Assembly (NCBI GenBank): GCA_036566745.1
Contig: DATCVR010000287.1
Location: 24,027 to 88,026 of the forward strand
Direction of reading: 5' to 3'
From: DATCVR01 sp036566745
GTDB taxonomy: Bacteria; Actinomycetota; Actinomycetes; Jiangellales; Jiangellaceae
DNA: 64,000 nt
Shown: positions 59,548-64,000 of the stretch, one piece after another
Layout of the letters: every line of letters starts with the position of its first letter
Numbering within the stretch: position 1 is the first letter of the stretch
The notes under the pieces: model-generated
What the model saw: the letters and a program-made list of their open reading frames with translations, nothing else
Database searches by the model: none
Told to the model about the DNA's origin: nothing
Program-made: the position numbers and the translations under genes

Positions 59548-60059
59548 CAGGGGCTCCTCTAAGAGGACATCACTTGAACAACTGGAGTCTCGGCAAGCCA
59601 TGTGTCCGAGGTGTATTCGAAACGAAACCGGGCACCCGGCGATCGCCGATCAATATCGATCAGAAGATGAATTCGAGACTTTTCTCGGACCTGGCTGATT
59701 TGCGCCCGACCTGTCGAATTCACGGCGCACTGTCACGGCCAATGCCCGTCAGTGCGACGTGCGGGACATCGTCGCAAATCACGTGTCAAGATCGCCGGTA
59801 GTTCAGCGTTCGTACAGTAGGCGGGGTGCATATCGCGCCTCCGATGGCTCGCACGCGCCTCGTGCAGTGTTTGAGCAATAGATCACCGAGTGGTTTCTGG
59901 CTGATTTCTGCTTGCTTTCAGTGATCCCTGGGCTCACGAGGATCGAACCCCGAGCCGGCGAATTCGGAGGCTGGCCGATCGGCGCTCGTTCGCGATCGGC
60001 GCTCGTTCGCGACGGCGCTCGGTCGCGGCAGGCCTCGCTCGTTTGCGGCAGGACGCAGC
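59548..60059. other. AT-richer intergenic region with a short tandem repeat
   Basis: About 500 bases without a supported gene. The region is AT-richer up to about 59930. A reverse-strand GGTTCGATCC, as in a tRNA T-arm, occurs near 59940-59950 but no cloverleaf can be built. A 17-base unit (CGATCGGCGCTCGTTCG) follows twice in tandem at 59976-60009 with a worn third copy. It may be the far edge of the former element. Confidence 0.35.
59976..60009. repeat. 17-bp tandem repeat, two exact copies
   Basis: CGATCGGCGCTCGTTCG occurs at 59976-59992 and 59993-60009, followed by a diverged third copy. It lies just after the stop side of the DUF1089 gene. Confidence 0.8.
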
Positions 60060-60641
60060 TCACGCCACGCGCAGCGCGATCCCGGGGTAGTCGAGGACGA
60101 GGCCGGAGGAGTCGTACGCGAGCACGCCGGTGAAGTCGAAGGCGGGCGCGGCGTAGTCGTAGCGGTGCCCCTCGGGCCTGTCGGGCAGCCTGAGATAGCT
60201 CTGGTCCAGCCGGGACACCGCCAGGTCGAGCGCGCGGACGTACACGGCGGGTGCGCTCATCGCATCGCCGATCGGCAGGGCGGCGCGATGCACGGGCAGG
60301 GTGTTCGTCATCGCGGACGACTCGAGGTCGACGTCCAGGCAGCCGTCGAGGTAGGGCGCAGGCTCGCCGTCGATCCACCACCCGCCGAGTCCGTCGGCAT
60401 CGAGCGAGATCGTCGCCGATCCGTGGACCGAGCGACCGGTGATGCGCGCGCTGCGGGTCGTCCACCGGTCGTCCACGCCGATCGCGTACTCGACGACCCA
60501 GGTGGCGCCGTCCTCGAGCGCGGTCGTGCAGCCTTCGAGGAGGCGACCGTCGCCGGACGGGCGGAAGTACACGACCTCGAAGCCTGTTCGCGCCCCCTGG
60601 TGACGCCACGCCGCGGTGAGCGGCGGGGAGTGGAAGGCCAT
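60060..60641 (-). CDS. Putative glycolipid-binding protein (DUF1089/PF06475)
   Basis: A 193-aa protein with the family features 'AAWRHQGARTGFEVVYFRP' at the start, 'DGCLDVDLESSAMTNTLPVH' in the middle, and 'YDYAAPAFDFTGVLAYDSSG' with 'VLDYPGIA' at the end. The domain has a barrel-like fold, and binding of glycolipid is suggested in the family but not proven. Starts at 60650, 60647 and 60641 are possible; the ATG at 60641 best fits the purine-rich AGGGTGG before it. Confidence 0.8.
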   Translation of the reverse strand: MAFHSPPLTAAWRHQGARTGFEVVYFRPSGDGRLLEGCTTALEDGATWVVEYAIGVDDRWTTRSARITGRSVHGSATISLDADGLGGWWIDGEPAPYLDGCLDVDLESSAMTNTLPVHRAALPIGDAMSAPAVYVRALDLAVSRLDQSYLRLPDRPEGHRYDYAAPAFDFTGVLAYDSSGLVLDYPGIALRVA

Positions 60642-60743
60642 GGCCACCACCCTGACACGGGTGGGCCCCGCATTTCGGAACGCTGGGCTGATTCAGGGCA
60701 CGGCACCATAAGCTCATCGCCTGCGCGAGCGAAGGGGGTGGGC

Positions 60744-62258
60744 GTGGACGTTCACGCACTCGACACCTTCTTGCTGGCCGGGTCGCTGGTGTTGGTAGCG
60801 GCGGTCGTGGCGGTGCGGATGAGCGTCCGGTTCGGATTGCCCAGCCTCGTCCTCTACCTGCTCATCGGCCTCGCGCTCGGCGAGTCCGGCCTGGGTATCC
60901 AGTTCTCCGACGCCGAACTGGCCCGCTCGCTCGGGTACGCCGCTCTCGTGGTGATCCTGGCCGAGGGAGGCCTGACCACGCGGTGGGCCGAGGTCCGGCC
61001 GTCGATGGGCGTCGGCATCTCGCTGGCGACGGTCGGCGTGGTGGTCAGCACCGGGGTGGTCGCGCTCCTCGGTCACTTCGTGCTCGGGCTCGACTGGACG
61101 CTGGCCGTCCTGCTCGGCGCGGTGTTCGCCCCCACCGACGCCGCGGCGGTCTTCTCGACGCTGCGCCGGGTGCCGCTCCGTCGCCGCGTGTCCGGTGCGC
61201 TCGAGGCCGAGTCGGGGCTCAACGACGCGCCCACGGTCGTCGTCGTCACCCTGATCAGCACTGGTCAGGTCGCCGCGAGCAGCGTCGGTGAGATCGCGCT
61301 GATCGTGGGCTACGAGCTGATCGTCGGGTCGCTGATCGGCTACGTGGTGGGACGCCTCGGTGCGGCGATCCTGCGCCGGGCCGCGTTGCCGGCGTCGGGG
61401 CTGTATCCGCTGGTGGTCATGACCCTCACCGTGCTGGCCTATGCCACGGGAGCGGTCGCTCACGCGAGCGGCTTCGCGGCGGTGTACGTGGCGGCGCTGG
61501 TGCTGGGGAACGTCAGCCTGCCGCACCGCGCCGCCACCCGCTCGTTCGCCGAGGGCCTGGCCTGGGTGGCCCAGATTGGCCTGTTCGTCATGCTCGGCCT
61601 GCTGGCGTCGCCCTCGCAGATGCCCGAGGCTTTCGTCGCGGCGCTGGTAGCCGGGCTGGGCCTGACGTTGGTGGCTCGGCCGATCTCGGTGTGGGCGTCG
61701 ACCCTGCCGTTCCGGCTGCCGCGGCCCGAGCAGCTGTTCCTGTCGTGGGCCGGGCTGCGCGGCGCCATCCCGGTCGTGCTGGCGACGATCCCCCTGGCCG
61801 AGGGGGTCGAGGGCGCCGATTGGCTGTTCGCCGTGGTGTTCATCGTCGCGGTCGTGTTCACGATGATCCAGGCTCCGACGCTGCCGCCGCTCGCGCGGGC
61901 TCTCGGGGTGGCCGGCGACGTCACGGCCCGTGACGCGGAGGTGGAGTCGGCGCCGCTCGAGCGGATCGAGGCGGATCTCGTGCAGGTCCGGGTGCCGCAG
62001 GGGTCGAAGCTCCACGGCGTGCGGATCGGTGAGCTGAGGCTGCCCGCCGGCGTGTCCGTGGCGCTGATCGTCCGTGGCGAGGAGACCACCGTGCCAGGCC
62101 CCGGCACCCAGCTGCGCCACGGCGACGAGATCCTCATCGTCGCGCCCCGGCCGCTGCGCGACGCGACCGAGCGCCGGCTCCGGGCGGTCGGTCGGGGTGG
62201 CCGGCTGGCGGGATGGTTCGGCGAGGAGGGCGGCTCCGGCGGATCGCGCGGGGAGTGA
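60744..62258 (+). CDS. K+/H+ antiporter, CvrA/NhaP2 type with TrkA-C domain
   Basis: A 504-aa cation antiporter. Twelve to thirteen helices (about 5-390) include 'GLALGESGLGIQFSDAELAR', 'GAVFAPTDAAAVFSTLRRVP' (the Thr-Asp pair of the ion site in CPA1 proteins), 'LEAESGLNDAPTVVVVTLIS' (the Asn-Asp motif) and 'LFLSWAGLRGAIPVVLATIP'. A cytoplasmic TrkA-C domain (about 410-480) likely senses nucleotide. K+ or Na+ efflux against H+ is the family role. GTG at 60744 is preceded by GAAGGGGGTGGGC. Confidence 0.92.
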   Translation: MDVHALDTFLLAGSLVLVAAVVAVRMSVRFGLPSLVLYLLIGLALGESGLGIQFSDAELARSLGYAALVVILAEGGLTTRWAEVRPSMGVGISLATVGVVVSTGVVALLGHFVLGLDWTLAVLLGAVFAPTDAAAVFSTLRRVPLRRRVSGALEAESGLNDAPTVVVVTLISTGQVAASSVGEIALIVGYELIVGSLIGYVVGRLGAAILRRAALPASGLYPLVVMTLTVLAYATGAVAHASGFAAVYVAALVLGNVSLPHRAATRSFAEGLAWVAQIGLFVMLGLLASPSQMPEAFVAALVAGLGLTLVARPISVWASTLPFRLPRPEQLFLSWAGLRGAIPVVLATIPLAEGVEGADWLFAVVFIVAVVFTMIQAPTLPPLARALGVAGDVTARDAEVESAPLERIEADLVQVRVPQGSKLHGVRIGELRLPAGVSVALIVRGEETTVPGPGTQLRHGDEILIVAPRPLRDATERRLRAVGRGGRLAGWFGEEGGSGGSRGE

Positions 62259-62268
62259 GGCGCCTTGC

Positions 62269-62829
62269 TCAGGTGACCGCGGGCGCGGGGCAGGGCGGCA
62301 GGGTGGACGTCGAGGCGGCAGCCGTCGGGGGCGCTCCGACGGCCTCGAACGCCTCGCCGAGCACGAGGTCGACGGTGGCCGACGGGCGCTCGTCGGGGAC
62401 GTAGACGGCGCCGGGCACCATCGCCGCGACCACGCTCGCAGCGGCCTGCTGAGCCGGATTAGAGCGCACCTCGGCCGATCCCTCGATCGACTTGTTCAGC
62501 GGATCGTTGGCGACGTCGGTGACCGCGAACCCCGCGGCGGTCATCTGGTCGGCGACCTCGGAGGCCAGCCCGGAGCGGCTGGTGGCGTTGTAGACGTTGA
62601 GCTGGATCTCGCCGACCGGGGGTGCGCCCTCGACCGCGACCGGCGCGCAGGTGGGGCCGGCAGAAGGGTCGTCGTCGGCGCTGGAGCCCATGACGTTCTG
62701 CCAGCTGAACCACGCAGCTCCGACGACCACGACGACGAGGACCAGCAGCGTGATGGCCGTGCGGAAGTGCCGCCACTGCTGCCGCCGGCGGGCGACATCG
62801 TCGTCGACCGCCGATTCGTCGAGGGCCAT
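62269..62829 (-). CDS. Single-span membrane protein with LytR_C domain
   Basis: A 186-aa protein: a cytoplasmic N-terminus (1-24), one membrane helix ('AITLLVLVVVVVGAAWF', about 25-41) and an outside domain (about 75-165) starting 'IQLNVYNATSRSGLASEVAD', the LytR_C signature 'N-V-x-N-(A/G)-(T/S)'. The domain occurs at the end of LytR-CpsA-Psr proteins and here stands alone, as is common in actinobacteria. A role at the cell wall is likely. GGAGGTGCC precedes the ATG at 62829. Confidence 0.85.
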   Translation of the reverse strand: MALDESAVDDDVARRRQQWRHFRTAITLLVLVVVVVGAAWFSWQNVMGSSADDDPSAGPTCAPVAVEGAPPVGEIQLNVYNATSRSGLASEVADQMTAAGFAVTDVANDPLNKSIEGSAEVRSNPAQQAAASVVAAMVPGAVYVPDERPSATVDLVLGEAFEAVGAPPTAAASTSTLPPCPAPAVT

Positions 62830-62918
62830 GGCACCTCCGCGTCGGACGTCCTGGCAGTCGCCAGGAGTGCAGCCTAACCGCGCCGACGCGCTGGAGGCAG
62901 GCGGAAAGGACGCATGGA

Positions 62919-63224
62919 CTACGTGTCGGATTCGGCCAGGATCAGGACCCGAGCATGGATCACCGGCCGCTGCTGGAGCGCCGCCCTCAGCGCGCGGTGG
63001 AGGCCGTCCTCGAGGTAGAGCTCGCCCTTCCATTCGACGACGTGCGCGAAGAGGTCGCCGTAGAACGTGGAGTCCTGGGCCAGCAGCGCTTCGAGGTCGA
63101 GATTGCGCTTGGTGGTGACCAGTTCGTCGAGCCTGATCTGTCGCGGCGGCAGCTCCGACCACTCGCTCAGCGTGGTGGTGTGCTCGGGGTAGGGACGCCC
63201 GTCGCCCACGCGCTTGAAGATCAC
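62919..63224 (-). CDS. Conserved actinobacterial protein of the 'VapB-like' annotation class
   Basis: A 101-aa protein: 'VIFKRVGDGRPYPEHTTTLS', 'QIRLDELVTTKRNLDLEALL', 'DSTFYGDLFAHVVEWKGELY', 'LEDGLHRALRAALQQRPVIH'. Relatives next to LytR_C genes are often labelled VapB antitoxins, but no VapC toxin is nearby and the sequence reads more like a ParB/sulfiredoxin-type nuclease-like fold ('ELYLEDGLHRALRA'). I treat the antitoxin label as doubtful. The GTG at 63224 has TAGACT seven bases upstream (leaderless). Confidence 0.7.
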   Translation of the reverse strand: MIFKRVGDGRPYPEHTTTLSEWSELPPRQIRLDELVTTKRNLDLEALLAQDSTFYGDLFAHVVEWKGELYLEDGLHRALRAALQQRPVIHARVLILAESDT

Positions 63225-63231
63225 CCCTCGC

Positions 63232-63251
63232 AGTCTATCCGCGGATAGGCT
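63232..63251. promoter_or_regulatory. Back-to-back -10 boxes over a 14-bp palindrome
   Basis: TAGACT on the minus strand (63232-63237) serves the VapB-like gene; TAGGCT on the plus strand (63246-63251) can serve the HerA-like gene. CTATCCGCGGATAG (63235-63248) is a perfect palindrome joining them, so one polymerase or regulator cannot occupy both sides. Confidence 0.45.
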
Positions 63252-63283
63252 GCGCGAATCGGACGCCATGCGGGGAGGGTGCG

Positions 63284-64000
63284 GTGAACGGGTCGAACAA
63301 GGACATCGTCGAGACGGTCCGTGCGGGGTACGCCTTCGACGGGCCGTGCGTCGAACTCGGTGCCCTGATCGTCGACGGCGCTCCCCAGCCCGAGGCACGG
63401 GTGCGGGTCCCGCTCGCCATGCTCAACCGCCACGGCCTCGTCGCCGGCGCCACGGGCACCGGTAAGACCAAGACGTTGCAGGTCATGGCCGAACAGATCT
63501 CGATGGCGGGCGTCCCGGTCTTCGCGGCCGACATCAAGGGAGACCTGTCCGGACTGGCCTCGCCCGGCGAGGACGACGACAAGATCAGGGCTCGCGCCAC
63601 CGGCATCGGTCAGGCCTGGGAGCCCACGGCGTTTCCGGTCGAGCTGCTGCGCCTGGGCGACAACGGCATCGGCGTCCCGGTACGCGCGTCGGTCACCTCG
63701 TTCGGCCCCACGCTGCTGTCGAAGGTGCTCGAGCTCAACGACACGCAGGAGAGCTCGCTGGGCCTGGTCTTCCACTATGCCGACAAGGCGGGGCTGCCGC
63801 TGGTCGACCTCGAAGACCTGCGCTCGGTCATCCAGCACCTCACCTCCGGCGAGGGCAAGGACGACCTCGAGGCGCTGGGCGGGCTGGCCAAGGCCACGGC
63901 CGGGGTGATCCTGCGGGAGCTGATCAACTTCGCCGCCTCCGGCGCGGACACGTTCTTCGGCGAGCCGGAGTTCGAGGTCGAGCAGCTGCTGCGCACCACC
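63284..64000 (+). CDS. HerA-like/DUF853 ATPase (3' end outside window)
   Basis: The first 239 residues of a HerA/FtsK-like ATPase. Walker A is 'AGATGTGKTKTLQVMAEQIS' (P-loop about 54-62), followed by 'VFAADIKGDLSGLASPG' with the family's Asp-x-K pair and 'VRASVTSFGPTLLSKVLELN'. DUF853 proteins are widespread in actinobacteria and have no fixed role; DNA translocation is likely for the fold. GTG at 63284 has GGGGAGGG seven bases before it. The frame runs open through the window edge with no stop. Confidence 0.85.
   Translation, partial: MNGSNKDIVETVRAGYAFDGPCVELGALIVDGAPQPEARVRVPLAMLNRHGLVAGATGTGKTKTLQVMAEQISMAGVPVFAADIKGDLSGLASPGEDDDKIRARATGIGQAWEPTAFPVELLRLGDNGIGVPVRASVTSFGPTLLSKVLELNDTQESSLGLVFHYADKAGLPLVDLEDLRSVIQHLTSGEGKDDLEALGGLAKATAGVILRELINFAASGADTFFGEPEFEVEQLLRTT

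Noticed and set aside
59935..59960. tRNA-like T-arm (reverse strand) near 59945
   Set aside because: Only GGTTCGATCC fits; the stem does not pair well and no acceptor or anticodon arm can be built. It also does not match the tRNA-Ser 3' end, so it is not a proven attachment site.
62919..63224. Toxin-antitoxin system (VapB) call
   Set aside because: No toxin gene is adjacent and the sequence lacks a ribbon-helix-helix or AbrB start; the label comes from the common annotation of relatives only.
1..64000. CRISPR arrays, rRNA genes, intact transposases
   Set aside because: No regularly spaced repeats, rRNA-like stretches or transposase motifs were found on either strand.

Overview
The window is chromosomal DNA of a high-GC Gram-positive bacterium (Actinomycetota). 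Signs of this are strong G/C third-position bias, frequent GTG starts, many apparently leaderless genes (a TANNNT -10 box 6-9 nt before the start codon), an actinobacterial ECF sigma factor of the DGPF-linked type, a SARP/BTAD regulator, a LytR_C protein, a DUF853 HerA-like ATPase, and the order upp / tRNA-adenosine-deaminase-associated protein / tadA / tRNA-Ser. The genus cannot be fixed from the sequence; a Propionibacteriales- or Jiangella-like soil actinobacterium would fit. There is no rRNA, CRISPR array or intact insertion sequence.

Layout. 1-8.5 kb: a MoxR-type ATPase (cut by the window edge), flavodoxin, a methyltransferase, a GNAT acetyltransferase with an Arg-Asp-Leu repeat tail, a lipoprotein serpin, a decayed reading frame, a Gfo/Idh/MocA oxidoreductase, an SRPBCC-epimerase fusion and a PhnB-like VOC protein. 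8.9-14.5 kb: a secreted AMIN-like protein, a DUF998 membrane protein, a DGPF protein with its ECF sigma factor, and an MMPL transporter. 14.5-30.5 kb: a two-domain pseudo-methyltransferase, a Cys-rich protein, a secreted BNR-repeat protein, a SnoaL protein divergent from a 973-aa SARP regulator, two tandem membrane proteins with matching zinc-ribbon tails, an HxlR/MFS pair, a VOC protein and a lipoprotein. 31-34 kb: a 25-aa amphipathic microprotein, an RpiR regulator and a family-3 glycosidase. 33.8-37.5 kb: an NAD-centred cluster (sirtuin, NrtR, then divergent SPFH protein and NAD-kinase-like protein) around an NrtR-type operator. 37.5-46.2 kb: three transport/regulation units, YbaK, a class-V aminotransferase and an FnIII surface protein with a lipoprotein. 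46.3-47.9 kb: a leader ORF, two small proteins and CorA. 48-54 kb: a full-length paralogue of the pseudo-methyltransferase, a protein with a histone-H1-like tail, and the split transhydrogenase operon pntAA-pntAB-pntB. 54-57 kb: a frameshifted ORF, upp, tadA and tRNA-Ser(CGA). 57-60 kb: a decayed tyrosine-recombinase end next to the tRNA, then a hydrolase and an AT-richer MFS gene, which looks like an eroded integrated segment. 60-64 kb: a DUF1089 protein, a K+/H+ antiporter, a LytR_C protein, a VapB-annotated-type protein and the start of a HerA-like ATPase.

The most striking points are: (1) two diverged paralogues sharing an unrecognised N-terminal domain of about 350 residues fused to an NNMT-type methyltransferase, one of which has lost the whole SAM-binding motif while keeping its flanks; (2) the 25-aa microprotein with a strong ribosome binding site, palindromic upstream DNA and a perfect 20-bp terminator stem; (3) the NrtR-sirtuin-SPFH-NAD-kinase-like cluster with a visible operator; (4) a MarR/MFS divergent pair in which both promoters and two matching palindromes can be placed to the base; and (5) very short upstream ORFs that overlap transporter starts by ATGA. 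All function calls rest on motifs seen in the translated sequence; no database search was possible.
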